From Pseudomonas sp. GM78 (GTDB lineage: Bacteria; Pseudomonadota; Gammaproteobacteria; Pseudomonadales; Pseudomonadaceae): DNA of 64,000 nucleotides. A program made the position numbers and the translations under genes. Positions 28,941 to 37,834 of the stretch are shown here, piece by piece (position 1 is the stretch's first letter; every line of letters starts with the position of its first letter). The DNA is taken from positions 1 through 64,000 of the forward strand of contig NZ_AKJF01000132.1 of the NCBI RefSeq assembly GCF_000282475.1, read 5' to 3'. The notes beneath the pieces are model-generated. The model saw nothing but the letters and a program-made list of their open reading frames with translations, did no database searches and was not told the DNA's origin.

Positions 28941-29663
28941 TCAGACGCCAAGCATGGCGTTCAGTTGATCGCGTTTGCCGTCCAGTTCCCCGGCGCTGAA
29001 GTGTTCGACGACCTGACCGTGTTCGATCAGGTAATGACGATCGGCCAGGGGCGCGGCGAAGCGGAAGTTCTGCTCCACCAGGACGATGGTGATGCCCCGG
29101 CGCTTGAGCGCCACCAGCACTTCGCCCAGGCGCTCGACGATCACCGGGGCCAGGCCTTCGGTGATCTCGTCGAGCAGCAACAGGTTCGCCCCGGTGCGCA
29201 GGATCCGGGCCATGGCCAGCATCTGCTGTTCGCCGCCGGACAGGCGCGTGCCCTGGCTTTTGCGGCGCTCGTGGAGGTTGGGGAACATGTCGAAGATTTC
29301 CTCCAGCGACATGCCGCCCGTGGCCACGGTTGGCGGCAGCATGAGGTTCTCTTCCACGTTCAGGCTGGCGAAGATGCCGCGCTCTTCCGGGCAGAACCCA
29401 ACGCCGAGGCGGGCGATCTGGTGCGCGGCGGTCTTCACGGTCTCCTGGCCGTTGATGCAGATCGAGCCGCTGCGGCGGCCGACCATGCCCATGATCGATT
29501 TCAGGATGGTGCTGCGGCCGGCGCCGTTGCGGCCGAGCAGGGTAACCAGCTCACCGCGATTGACCGTCATGTCGACGCCGTGAAGGATGTGCGACTCGCC
29601 GTAGAAGGCATGCACGTTGGCCAGGCGCAGTTGTTCGCGTGGTGGATTCTGTACGTCAGACAT
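28941..29663 (-). CDS. livF: ABC transporter ATP-binding protein LivF
   Basis: About 240 residues. Walker A LLGRNGAGRST (note Arg in place of the usual Lys before Ser-Thr), signature LSGGEQQM, Walker B LLLLDEITEGLAP and H-loop VEQN are present. GAGRST instead of GAGKST is an established LivF variant. ATG at 29663 gives a short overlap with the end of livG, a normal arrangement; an in-frame start at 29693 would overlap more. Confidence 0.92.
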   Translation of the reverse strand: MSDVQNPPREQLRLANVHAFYGESHILHGVDMTVNRGELVTLLGRNGAGRSTILKSIMGMVGRRSGSICINGQETVKTAAHQIARLGVGFCPEERGIFASLNVEENLMLPPTVATGGMSLEEIFDMFPNLHERRKSQGTRLSGGEQQMLAMARILRTGANLLLLDEITEGLAPVIVERLGEVLVALKRRGITIVLVEQNFRFAAPLADRHYLIEHGQVVEHFSAGELDGKRDQLNAMLGV

Positions 29664-30414
29664 GCCTAGCCTCCTTGCCCATGTAGGCTTCACGCACCTG
29701 CGGGTTGGCCGATACGCTGGCGTAGTCGCCTTCGGCCAACACGCTGCCGCGGGCCAGGACGGTGATGCGATGGCACAGGCTGCTGACGACGCGCAGATTG
29801 TGCTCGACCATCAACACCGTACGGCCCACCGCGACCTTGCGGATCAGTTCGACCACCCGCTCGACGTCCTCGTGACCCATGCCCTGGGTTGGTTCATCGA
29901 GCAACATCACCTTGGGTTCCAGGGCCAGGGTCGTGGCCAGTTCCAGTGCGCGCTTGCGCCCATAGGGCAGCTCAGCGGTCTTGTGCAGGGCGAAGTCCTG
30001 CAGGTCGACTTGTTCAAGCAGGTGCATGGCGCGCTGGTTGAGGTGGTCGAGGGAGTTGGCGGCTTTCCAGAAGTGAAAGGAAGTGCCGAGTTCCCGCTGC
30101 AGGGCAACGCGGACGTTTTCCAGCACGCTCATCTGGCCGAACACCGCCGATATCTGGAAGGAGCGCACCAGCCCCAGGCGGGCGATCCTGTTGGGCGCGA
30201 GCTTGCCGATGGCTTTTCCTTGATAGAGCACCGTGCCGCGGGTGGCTGGCAGGAAGTGGGTCAGCAGGTTGAATACCGTGGATTTGCCGGCGCCGTTGGG
30301 GCCGATCAGGGCATGGATATGCCCCTCCTGCACTTGAAGATCGACCGAGTCCACGGCCGTGAAGCCATTGAACGCCTTGGTCAGCCCCCGGGTTTCGAGA
30401 ATGACATTGCTCAT
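29656..30414 (-). CDS. livG: ABC transporter ATP-binding protein LivG
   Basis: 252 residues. Walker A LIGPNGAGKST, the LVRSFQ Q-loop, Walker B KVMLLDEPTQGM and the VEHN H-loop are visible. The usual LSGGQ signature is replaced by ELPYGRKRALELA, as in many LivG proteins. It is the first gene of the minus unit that continues through the permeases, synthetase, SDR, MaoC and nitroreductase genes. The operator/promoter at about 30.7 kb lies some 300 bases upstream. Confidence 0.92.
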   Translation of the reverse strand: MSNVILETRGLTKAFNGFTAVDSVDLQVQEGHIHALIGPNGAGKSTVFNLLTHFLPATRGTVLYQGKAIGKLAPNRIARLGLVRSFQISAVFGQMSVLENVRVALQRELGTSFHFWKAANSLDHLNQRAMHLLEQVDLQDFALHKTAELPYGRKRALELATTLALEPKVMLLDEPTQGMGHEDVERVVELIRKVAVGRTVLMVEHNLRVVSSLCHRITVLARGSVLAEGDYASVSANPQVREAYMGKEARHV

Positions 30415-30693
30415 CGCTGTTCTTCCTGCCTGGTGATGGTTTGCTTGGCTGGACAGTGCACATGCCGCCTGTGCACGGGTCAGCCTTGATCGCTGGACGC
30501 ACGCGCAACGGCCGAACGGTCTGGCAGGAATTTACGAGAGATATAAGTCATCATATTGTCATTAATGGCGTCGAGCCAAATTTTTGCAGGATGGATCGCT
30601 GACGTCATTTGCGTGGTCTGTCTCATTGCAAGCACCTGATTCACTGAATCTGATTGTTTTTATGGTGATGTGAATGCTTTGTCGATGGAGCAG

Positions 30694-30723
30694 ACAATAC
30701 GCTCGACGATTTATTAATGTCAA
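30694..30723 (-). promoter_or_regulatory. predicted sigma-70 promoter for the livG unit
   Basis: On the minus strand TTGACA (complement of 30718-30723) is followed after 18 bases by TATTGT (complement of 30694-30699). Geometry is the same as at aliA: the -35 is one half of the operator palindrome. Confidence 0.65.
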
Positions 30724-30736
30724 CATGTTGTCTTTA
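30717..30736. promoter_or_regulatory. operator 2, identical to operator 1
   Basis: The same 20 bases as at 11580-11599, centred on CAACATGTTG (30721-30730). On the right flank no plus-strand -10 is present, in agreement with the absence of a plus-strand gene here. Probable BadR/MarR site. Confidence 0.75.
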
Positions 30737-30926
30737 AATGAAGGCGGCATGCAGGCGTCATCGTCCTTGCTACCTCAACGGTGAGGCCGCAGTGGTCAGT
30801 TCCTGCACTCAGGTGTCCAATAAGGGGGGAGGTGACACGTTGAAAGCGGCCAGTCGACCTTGCGCCGTCTGGCCGTGCTGATTTTTGCGGGGGCATCCGG
30901 ACGTCGATAACGCCGTTTACAGCTCT

Positions 30927-31766
30927 TCAGCCCAGATCAGCAGCCTGATGCCGTTCAGGCACCTGGCTTGCCTCATCGCCCCACGTCCGGTTGACGCGCT
31001 GGCCGCGCAGGACCGCAGGCCGATCGGCGATTTCCTGCGCCCAGCGCTGCACGTGGGTGTATTGGTGGGCCGATAGAAACTCGGCAGCCGAATACACGTT
31101 GTTGCGCACCAACTGCCCGTACCAGGGCCAGACCGCGATGTCGGCGATGGTGTAACGGTCACCGGCCAGGTAAGGGCTTTGCGCAAGCCGGCGGTCGAGA
31201 ACGTCCAGTTGCCGCTTGGTCTCCATCGTGAAGCGGTTGATCGGGTATTCGTACTTCTGCGGCGCATAGGCGTAGAAATGCCCGAAGCCGCCGCCCAGGT
31301 AGGGCGCCGAACCCATTTGCCAGAATAGCCAGTTGAGGGTTTCGGTGCGTCCTGCGGGGTCGGTGGGCAGGAATTCGCCGAATTTCTCCGCCAGGTAGAG
31401 CAGGATCGAACCGGATTCGAAGACGCGGATTGGCGGCTCCACACTGCGGTCCAGTAGCGCCGGAATCTTCGAGTTCGGGTTGATCTCGACAAAACCGCTG
31501 GAGAACTGTTCGCCCTCGCCGATGCGGATCAGCCAGGCGTCGTATTCGGCGTCGGTATGCCCAAGTGCCAACAGTTCTTCCAGCAGGATGGTCACCTTCA
31601 CGCCATTGGGCGTGGCCAGAGAATACAGCTGCAATGGGTGCTTGCCTGTCGGCAGCGTCTTGTCATGGGTCGGGCCGGCAACAGGGCGGTTGATATTGGC
31701 AAACTCGCCGCCAGAGGGCGCATTGTGTTTCCAGACCTTGGGAGGAACATAAGACGCTTTGCTCAC
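30927..31766 (-). CDS. yghU: YghU-type glutathione transferase-like disulfide reductase
   Basis: 279 residues. The opening (YVPPKVWKHNAPSGGEFANINRPVAGPTHDKTLP) and LQLYSLATPNGVKVTILLEE are hallmarks of the YghU/YfcG group, cytosolic GST-fold proteins with disulfide-bond reductase activity that bind two glutathiones. A thioredoxin-like N domain (about 45-130) precedes the helical GST C domain (about 140-265). It stands alone between the livG leader and the divergent DHFR-like gene. Confidence 0.9.
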   Translation of the reverse strand: MSKASYVPPKVWKHNAPSGGEFANINRPVAGPTHDKTLPTGKHPLQLYSLATPNGVKVTILLEELLALGHTDAEYDAWLIRIGEGEQFSSGFVEINPNSKIPALLDRSVEPPIRVFESGSILLYLAEKFGEFLPTDPAGRTETLNWLFWQMGSAPYLGGGFGHFYAYAPQKYEYPINRFTMETKRQLDVLDRRLAQSPYLAGDRYTIADIAVWPWYGQLVRNNVYSAAEFLSAHQYTHVQRWAQEIADRPAVLRGQRVNRTWGDEASQVPERHQAADLG

Positions 31767-31917
31767 GAGATGGACCCCATAGTGTGTAGTGATGGCGTTG
31801 AACGCTTACGATCGCGCAGGGTTAAAACAGTAAGTCGCGCGAGCGCTATGAGCAACTGCTGTCGATTTCGCAGAGTCTCGTTCGACTATGGGTCAGGGAC
31901 AGCATCAGGAGAAACCT

Positions 31918-32544
31918 ATGCGCAAGCTCATCGTTGCCGCTTTCATCAGCCTGGATGGCATCATTCAAGCGCCCGGCGGGCCGGATGAAGACACCAGCGG
32001 CCAATTCCGTTTCGGTGGCTGGATAGTGCCTTACTCGGATGAGGTTTCTGGCCAGGCCATACGGGATTTGTTCTCACAACCCTTCGAGTTGCTGCTGGGG
32101 CGTCGTACCTACGACATATTCGCGGCGTACTGGCCGCAGATAAACACTGAGGCGCACAACTACATCGCCGACCTGTTCAACGCGGTGCCCAAGCAGGTGG
32201 CCACCCATCACCCCGATACGCTCGATTGGCACAATAGCCATGCACTGCAGGGCAACCTCGTCGACGCGATACGTGCACTCAAGCAACAGGACGGCGCCCA
32301 CCTGTTGACCCAGGGCAGCGCCGACCTGGTGCGCCAATTGCTGGCAGCGGGGTTGGTGGACGAGCTCCGGCTGATAACTTTTCCCGTCGTCCTCGGGCAC
32401 GGCAAGCGTCTGTTCGATGACAACGCACAAGCTTGCGCCTTCACGTTGGAGCATTCGACCAGCACCCCTGGCGGAGTATTGATCAGCCGTTACGTGCGCA
32501 GCGGCGAGGTGCGCACGGGATCGTTCAACGATGTTGAAACCTAG
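31918..32544 (+). CDS. dihydrofolate reductase / RibD C-terminal-like family protein
   Basis: About 208 residues. It opens MRKLIVAAFISLDGIIQAPGG and continues with LLGRRTYDIFAAYWP and DLVRQLLAAGLVDELRLITFPVVLGHGKRLF, the pattern of the DHFR-like RibD-C family (YyaP group). These proteins bind NADPH; their substrates are mostly unknown. ATG at 31918 has GGAGA upstream. Its stop overlaps the 3' end of the convergent DUF1329 gene by four bases. Confidence 0.85.
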   Translation: MRKLIVAAFISLDGIIQAPGGPDEDTSGQFRFGGWIVPYSDEVSGQAIRDLFSQPFELLLGRRTYDIFAAYWPQINTEAHNYIADLFNAVPKQVATHHPDTLDWHNSHALQGNLVDAIRALKQQDGAHLLTQGSADLVRQLLAAGLVDELRLITFPVVLGHGKRLFDDNAQACAFTLEHSTSTPGGVLISRYVRSGEVRTGSFNDVET

Positions 32545-33863
32545 CGAATACCGCTCCCCGCCATGGACTCCGGCACCCACTGCGCCGTCGACAACGGCTC
32601 GATGTAGCGAATCCCGCCATGTGGGCCCACCACGCCGTTGATGTTGTAGGTGCCACGCGACAGGTCGTACGTCATGAACGGAGTGGCGTCCGGGACTTGC
32701 TGGTCATAGCTCTGGCTGAAGAACGCGAAAGAGCCACGATACAGCTGGCCACTGGTGTCGTACTGGTCGGAGGCCACCGCGGCCCAGGTATCTTCATCCA
32801 GGTAAAAGCGGCGCTTCTGATAGATATGCTTGGCGCCGGGCTTGAGATTGCCCTCGACAACGTAGACCCGGTGTTTTTCCCAGCGTACGTAATCCGGGGA
32901 AATGAAGTTGGGGGTCGTCAGCGATTTGGCTTCGCGGGCGTAGGTGAGTTTGTAGGTGTTGTAGGGCACGATCATTTCCCGCTTGCCCACCAGCGTCCAG
33001 TCGTACAGCTCGAGTGCACGAGCGGTGCCGGGGTTGGGCGTGTCGTAGGCCAGGATTGAAATCTGTTTGACCCGGCGCTGGGCCGGCATGTACTGCCAGG
33101 CGCGGCCAGGAAACTCCGTGGCATTGGTGGCGTTCTTGAGCATGATCGACTCGCCGGCTCGGCGCGCAGGCCCGGTATAGGACAGTTTCAACTGATAATA
33201 AATGTCCGAGCTGCTGAACGGCTTCGACATGTTCTCGTAGATCGGGAAGGACACGTAGGCCTCGCCGGTGACCGCCAGGCTCGGCACGCCCGCCGTGTCG
33301 ACGCTCCAGGAGTCGTACTTGGAGTGGATGTTGACGCCCTGGTAGCGCAGCAGGAAATTCCACATCGCTTCGGCGCCCGACTGCGGGATCGGGAACGGCA
33401 CCCCGGGCATCACATTGTCGATGGCGGTTCCGCCGTCGAGGGCGCGGGCGTTGGTGGCATTCGTGCGGCTGTTGTCCAGTACCGCCTGTGGCAGTGATGC
33501 GGTGCGGTGGGTCGGATACACGTCGACGCGAAAGCCGGGGTAGCGCCGGGCCAACGCGACGGTGGTGGCGGTGAGCATGCCTTTGTACGCATCGACGTTC
33601 TTGCCGTTGATCACCAGCAGCGGTTTTTCGTGGGCAAAGGGGTCAGGGCGCATGCTGTCGCCGGCCTTGAAACTGGAAGGGGCTGTGGTCAGGCCACCGC
33701 TGTAGGGCGGAATGGAACCGTCGGCGTTGCCGGCCTGTTCGGCACCCACTCCCGTCAGGCTGGTGCCCAGCCGGGCGGCTTCCTGGCTCGATACATAGGC
33801 GTGGGCATCGATGGCCAGCCCCATGACGGGGATGGCGGCCAGAAGACTTTTCACGAATTTCAT
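32541..33863 (-). CDS. DUF1329 outer-membrane-associated protein
   Basis: About 440 residues with a signal peptide (MKFVKSLLAAIPVMGLAIDAHA). The rest is the DUF1329 family: WNFLLRYQGVN, an SSDIYYQLKLSYTGPARRAGES stretch and ALELYDWTLVGKREMIVPYNTYKL. Such proteins are periplasmic or outer-membrane factors with a LolB-like fold and in Pseudomonas often occur near catabolic or lipid-active genes. ATG at 33863 has GGAG 8 bases upstream; the longer frame to 33989 lacks a signal peptide. It may help move hydrophobic substrates. Confidence 0.85.
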   Translation of the reverse strand: MKFVKSLLAAIPVMGLAIDAHAYVSSQEAARLGTSLTGVGAEQAGNADGSIPPYSGGLTTAPSSFKAGDSMRPDPFAHEKPLLVINGKNVDAYKGMLTATTVALARRYPGFRVDVYPTHRTASLPQAVLDNSRTNATNARALDGGTAIDNVMPGVPFPIPQSGAEAMWNFLLRYQGVNIHSKYDSWSVDTAGVPSLAVTGEAYVSFPIYENMSKPFSSSDIYYQLKLSYTGPARRAGESIMLKNATNATEFPGRAWQYMPAQRRVKQISILAYDTPNPGTARALELYDWTLVGKREMIVPYNTYKLTYAREAKSLTTPNFISPDYVRWEKHRVYVVEGNLKPGAKHIYQKRRFYLDEDTWAAVASDQYDTSGQLYRGSFAFFSQSYDQQVPDATPFMTYDLSRGTYNINGVVGPHGGIRYIEPLSTAQWVPESMAGSGIR

Positions 33864-34269
33864 CTTGTTATGCTCCTGCCAGGCGTACCAGGCAACTCGT
33901 GACTCAGAGGCCACGGTCGCATCCGTCGGCGCAATTGCCAGAGTTTGTAGCTCCATTAAAAAGCCTGTGCTGGGGGGGGCGCTTCGCATTTGACGACAGT
34001 TACTTGGCTATTGATGACAGTGCCGGTTGCTCGGCGAGGGATGTGGAGAGGATCTACTAGCATTCCGCCAAAGGACGGTGGCTGCCAGGTGCTGACGGAG
34101 AGACTGAGCGCACAGGAAAAAAAGGCACCGTGATACAGTCGTTGTGGCCGAAAAATGGGCACATCCCGTTGCCGTAAGATGCTTTGTCCCTTTTTCCTGT
34201 CGTTAACGCGTAAAGGCGGCATGATTTAAGCAGGATGTACCAGAGCAACAATTTGTACGGAGATGCCCG
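33864..34269. other. intergenic region, nothing recognised
   Basis: About 400 bases ahead of the DUF1329 gene on one side and the antitoxin-like gene on the other. Base composition becomes more AT-rich towards the right. It probably holds divergent promoters; no clear hexamer pair, repeat or RNA was identified. Confidence 0.3.
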
Positions 34270-34545
34270 ATGATTGTGGAAGCTAAAAAGCTCTCGGACC
34301 AGGAAATAGATGTTCTTGAGCGCGCGGTACCTGATCAAGCCAAGATGGCTACCATGAATGCTTATGCTCGTGCATTGCTGGTAAGCAGTAGCGTGCTTCG
34401 TGTGGATTCCGGGGATTTGGTACGGGTGTCACCGGATGGGAACAAAATTTTTGTTGCCAAAGCAAAGCCGCGTCGAAAGGTTAAAGTGGGCGAGGTAATT
34501 ACAGTGCGCCGCGTAGAAGGTAAAGCGGCAGGTGGTCGTGCCTAG
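34270..34545 (+). CDS. putative antitoxin partner of a zeta-like toxin
   Basis: 91 residues with no catalytic motif that I recognise. The C terminus is basic (AKPRRKVKVGEVITVRR). It directly precedes and overlaps by 8 bases a zeta-toxin-like frame, which is the usual order for small partner genes of this type. CGGAGA lies ahead of the ATG. The gene and its partner are visibly less GC-rich than the neighbours, which suggests horizontal acquisition. The antitoxin role is inferred from position. Confidence 0.6.
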   Translation: MIVEAKKLSDQEIDVLERAVPDQAKMATMNAYARALLVSSSVLRVDSGDLVRVSPDGNKIFVAKAKPRRKVKVGEVITVRRVEGKAAGGRA

Positions 34546-35263
34546 ACTCCGAGTTTTTGCGGGGCCCAACGGCTCAGGTAAGAGCACAATCAAGGATGTG
34601 ATCGATCCCGCTCTAATTAAAATTTAGGTGAACGCCGATGAGCTCGAAAAAGAAGCGAAAGCTACTGGGTTTATCGATTTGACTGCATTTGACGTCCTGA
34701 CGACTTTAGCCGAGCTGCTATTTTTTCATGCTGAGCACTACCTGATCAGAGACAAAAAACTGAACGACCAGGCCGAAAAAATAGGACTGCAAGGTTCGAA
34801 AGTTGATTATCGAAATGTGGCTGTCAACTCCTACTTCGCATCCGTAATCTCTGATTTTCTGCGACAGCGTCTGTTGGAAAAAGGGATAAGTTTTACCTTT
34901 GAGACGGTAATGTCCCACCGCAGCAAGGTCGACTTCATGAAGTCGGCACAAGATCTTGGGTATCGGATATATCTGTACTTTGTATCTACTGAAAACCCCG
35001 AAATCAATATTGATCGTGTGGGCATCAGGGTGCGAGAGGGTGGCCATCCCGTAGCTCCTGACAAGGTTAGAGAGCGGTACCAAAAGTCTCTTGCATTGCT
35101 CCCAGAAGCCATCGCTGTAAGCAATAGAGCGTATATCTTCGATAACTCTGGTACTAACGCCGTTTTACTCGCGCAAGTAACTGATGGGATCAGCCTTGAA
35201 TTCAGTACCGAAGAAATTCCAGATTGGTTCTTTGAATCGTACGTTGACAAAGTGGAAGGCTGA
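34538..35263 (+). pseudogene. zeta-toxin-like ATPase/kinase gene with in-frame amber stop
   Basis: The frame starts at GTG 34538 and reads VPRLRVFAGPNGSGKST, a clear P-loop, then stops at TAG 34625-34627 after 29 codons. The same frame continues without a gap as VNADELEKEA..., then the LRQRLLEKGISFTFETVMSH and LYFVSTENPEINIDRVGIRVREGGH segments of the zeta/UNC-family kinase. The stop falls where relatives usually have Tyr before VNADE, so one base change (TAT or TAC to TAG) explains it. The downstream GTG at 34628 would give a protein without the P-loop. The toxin is probably inactive, unless the stop is suppressed. Confidence 0.8.
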
Positions 35264-35442
35264 TCGGGCTGCATAGTGTGCAGGTGCGCCAAAATCCACC
35301 TTCCGTAGAAAGGAAAAACCAGTCACGTCCAATGACCCACTCCACACGGGTGGGGGCGTGGCCGTGAAGGCGGATTATCCTTCAGGCCTCATAAAACCCG
35401 CACGTTCTGCAACGGTGGGGCGAATTCAAAGAGGTGTCTGTC

Positions 35443-36306
35443 GTGAACCGTTGTTTATCCACTCTGGCCGGTAGTAGTCGCAAGCTTGATGGTGGCGTGA
35501 TGTTCGGCAATACGCCGCGGCAATTGTGGGCTGACTGGATCAAGCCCGACCAGGACAACCTGGTGGACCTGGCCTCGCGAGGCCTGTTGGTGCAGCAAGG
35601 GGGCAAGAATATCCTGGTGCTGGCCGGTGCCAGCGCCTTGCTTGCGCCACCGCGACGGACCTGCAGCTGCCAGAAACATCCCCCGGGATTGCTGGACAGC
35701 CTGGCGCAGCAGGGCCTGGCCGAAGGCGACATCAGCGCGGTGGTGCTGACGCACTTGCATGCGCAATTGACACCCGAACTGAGTGCGGCGATCGAAGAGG
35801 GCAATACACCGCGCTTGCTGTTTCCAGCTGCGCAGTACATTACCGGGGAGCGCCATTGGTCCCGTGCACTTCACAACCATCCCCATGATCGCGCCTTATT
35901 CGTCCGCCAGATCGTGCGCAGGCTGCAGGGCAGTGGTCGGCTGGTGCTGGTCGATGACGCCCGCTGCAAAGAGCTCGGCGATGGTTGGCAGTTCCACTTC
36001 AGCGATGGTTACACGCCAGGGCAATTGATCCCGGAAATCGCCATGCCCGGCGGGCCGGTGGTGTTTGCCGGCGACCTGATTCCCGGTACCCACTGGTTGC
36101 GCCTGGACGTGACGACGGCCAACGATCGCAATCCGGAAGGGTTGGTGGGCGAGAAAGAAAGGTTGTTGGACCACCTGGTGGCCAGCGGTGGACGCCTGGT
36201 GTTCTCCAGTGATCCGCAGATTGCGATGATCAAGATCATGCGTGATCGTCATTCGCGTTACCAGGCGTTTGACACGTACACCACCTTGAGCCGTTTTGAG
36301 TGTTGA
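35443..36306 (+). CDS. metallo-beta-lactamase-fold protein with degenerate metal site
   Basis: About 287 residues. The fold is recognisable from NILVLAGA, VVLTHLHAQLTPE, the FSDGYTPGQL segment and VVFAGDLIPGTHW. The canonical HxHxDH motif reads HLHAQL, so its Asp and third His are missing, and the TPGH position reads TPGQ. A normal two-metal hydrolase centre is therefore unlikely. GTG at 35443 is 8 bases after AGAGG; another GTG three codons upstream is possible. It stands alone before a REP pair. Confidence 0.78.
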   Translation: MNRCLSTLAGSSRKLDGGVMFGNTPRQLWADWIKPDQDNLVDLASRGLLVQQGGKNILVLAGASALLAPPRRTCSCQKHPPGLLDSLAQQGLAEGDISAVVLTHLHAQLTPELSAAIEEGNTPRLLFPAAQYITGERHWSRALHNHPHDRALFVRQIVRRLQGSGRLVLVDDARCKELGDGWQFHFSDGYTPGQLIPEIAMPGGPVVFAGDLIPGTHWLRLDVTTANDRNPEGLVGEKERLLDHLVASGGRLVFSSDPQIAMIKIMRDRHSRYQAFDTYTTLSRFEC

Positions 36307-36316
36307 TGCATTCCCT

Positions 36317-36416
36317 TGTAGGAGCGAGCCTGCTCGCGAAAAACGTCCAGGTAACGCGGGTATTCAGGCAGCCCGCGTCACCGTTGACGACCATCGCGTT
36401 CAGGCTCGCTCCCACA
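36317..36416. repeat. REPIN-like paired REP element 1
   Basis: Left unit TGTAGGAGCGAGCCTGCTCG (starting 36317) and an inverted right unit (36391-36416, ...CAGGCTCGCTCCCACA) enclose a central segment with its own GCGGG/CCCGC inverted repeat. This is the typical Pseudomonas paired REP arrangement. It lies between convergent genes. Confidence 0.85.
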
Positions 36417-36465
36417 ATTGCTCCCAACCATGGAATCTCCCATAGAGACCTGTGGGAGCTGTCCA

Positions 36466-37650
36466 TCACACCACCTCAAACAACCCGGCCGCTCCCATGC
36501 CGCCACCCACGCACATGGTCACGACCACGTACTTCACGCCACGGCGCTTACCCTCCAGCAAGGCATGACCGACCATGCGCGAACCACTCATGCCGTACGG
36601 GTGACCGATGGAGATCGCGCCGCCGTTGACGTTGAGCCTGTCGTTGTCGATGCCCAGTTTGTCGCGGCAATACAGCACCTGGCAGGCAAATGCTTCGTTG
36701 AGTTCCCAGAGGCCGATGTCATCGACTTTCAGCCCGTGCTGCTTCAGTAGTTTTGGCACGGCCAGCACCGGACCAATGCCCATTTCCTCGGGTGCCAGGC
36801 CCGCCACCGCGATGCCCCGATACACACCCAGCGGTTGCAGGTTACGCTGTTCGGCCAGGCGCGCGTCCATCAACACGCAGGCACTGGCGCCATCGGACAA
36901 TTGGCTGGCGTTGCCGGCGGTGATACAGCCGCCTTCGATCACCGGTTTGAGGTTGCTTAGGTCTTCAAGGCTCGTTTGTGGGCGATTACCTTCGTCCAGG
37001 CTCAAATTGATCTGTTCCTGGCGCACCTCGCCGCTGGTTTTGTCCAGCACCTGCCTGGTCACTTTGACCGGCACAATTTCCTGGCTGAACACACCAGCCT
37101 GTTGCGCAGCGAAGGTGCGCTGTTGCGATTGCAGGCTATAGAGGTCCTGTGCTTCGCGGCTGATGCCGTAGCGCCTGGCCACCCATTCGGCGGTTTGCAG
37201 CATCGGCATGTAGGCCAAGGGAACGTTGCGCAGGACACTTTCGTCGTGCTGGCTGCCGACCCATTCCATATGACGGTTTTGCACCAGGCTGATGTGTTCC
37301 TGGCCCGCGCCGACGGTCACCTGCATGCCGTCGACCATGATTTGCTTGGCGGCGGTGGCGATGGCCATCAAGCCCGAAGCGCACTGGCGATCCAGGGTCT
37401 GGCCGCTGACGGTCAGCGGCAGGCCCGCGGCCAATGCGCTCATGCGCCCCAGGTTCCAGCCGGCAGTGCCGGCGGGCATGCCGGTGCCCATCACCAGGTC
37501 TTCGATTTCACCCGCCTCGATTCCGGCGCGCTCGACCGCGGCGCGAATGGCGAAACTGGCCATGGTCGGGGCAGTGGTGACATTGAAGGCACCGCGAAAC
37601 GCCTTGCCGATCGGCGTACGGGCAGTGGAAAGGATGACGGCTTCTTTCAT
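36466..37650 (-). CDS. acetyl-CoA acetyltransferase (thiolase)
   Basis: 394 residues, full thiolase. The active Cys is in [20 protein letters not shown] (about residue 90). [20 protein letters not shown] holds the catalytic His and [17 protein letters not shown] the second Cys. It begins [22 protein letters not shown]. The start at 37650 fits the family; the frame extends upstream without support. It is separated from the sulfatase gene by about 185 bases containing a G/C palindrome. Physiological substrate unknown, probably a 3-oxoacyl-CoA. Confidence 0.9.
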   Translation of the reverse strand: MKEAVILSTARTPIGKAFRGAFNVTTAPTMASFAIRAAVERAGIEAGEIEDLVMGTGMPAGTAGWNLGRMSALAAGLPLTVSGQTLDRQCASGLMAIATAAKQIMVDGMQVTVGAGQEHISLVQNRHMEWVGSQHDESVLRNVPLAYMPMLQTAEWVARRYGISREAQDLYSLQSQQRTFAAQQAGVFSQEIVPVKVTRQVLDKTSGEVRQEQINLSLDEGNRPQTSLEDLSNLKPVIEGGCITAGNASQLSDGASACVLMDARLAEQRNLQPLGVYRGIAVAGLAPEEMGIGPVLAVPKLLKQHGLKVDDIGLWELNEAFACQVLYCRDKLGIDNDRLNVNGGAISIGHPYGMSGSRMVGHALLEGKRRGVKYVVVTMCVGGGMGAAGLFEVV

Positions 37651-37760
37651 CGTATTGTTCCTGTTGGGGGGAGGGGCGGCCCACTGTTGAGCCATGCCTC
37701 GATCTCGGGCAGCGAGTAAAACTGAAAGCGCGCCCACGATAGTGAGGTGCTCCGGGCATT

Positions 37761-37782
37761 TACCCCCCCTCCTTTGGGGTGG
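37761..37782. repeat. G/C-rich short palindrome (a)
   Basis: A run of seven C, then TCCTTT and GGGGTGG; imperfect inverted repeat. One of five related elements in gaps between 37.7 and 48.3 kb. It lies about 110 bases upstream of the thiolase start. Confidence 0.5.
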
Positions 37783-37834
37783 ACGGAGCACAGCCGTTTC
37801 GTGGGGTTGCTTGGGACCCGCCGGAGTCCATTCT

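Larger units (their letters stand above)
30415..30926. other. intergenic region, leader of the livG unit
   Basis: About 510 bases between livG and the yghU-like gene. The only strong signals are the operator and promoter at 30694-30736. The stretch from the predicted start site to livG would be an unusually long leader of about 270 bases; I see no convincing open frame or riboswitch-like fold by eye. Confidence 0.5.

Noticed and set aside
30562-30750. Minus-strand 62-codon frame over operator 2
   Set aside because: It overlaps the predicted promoter and has no ribosome site or family pattern.
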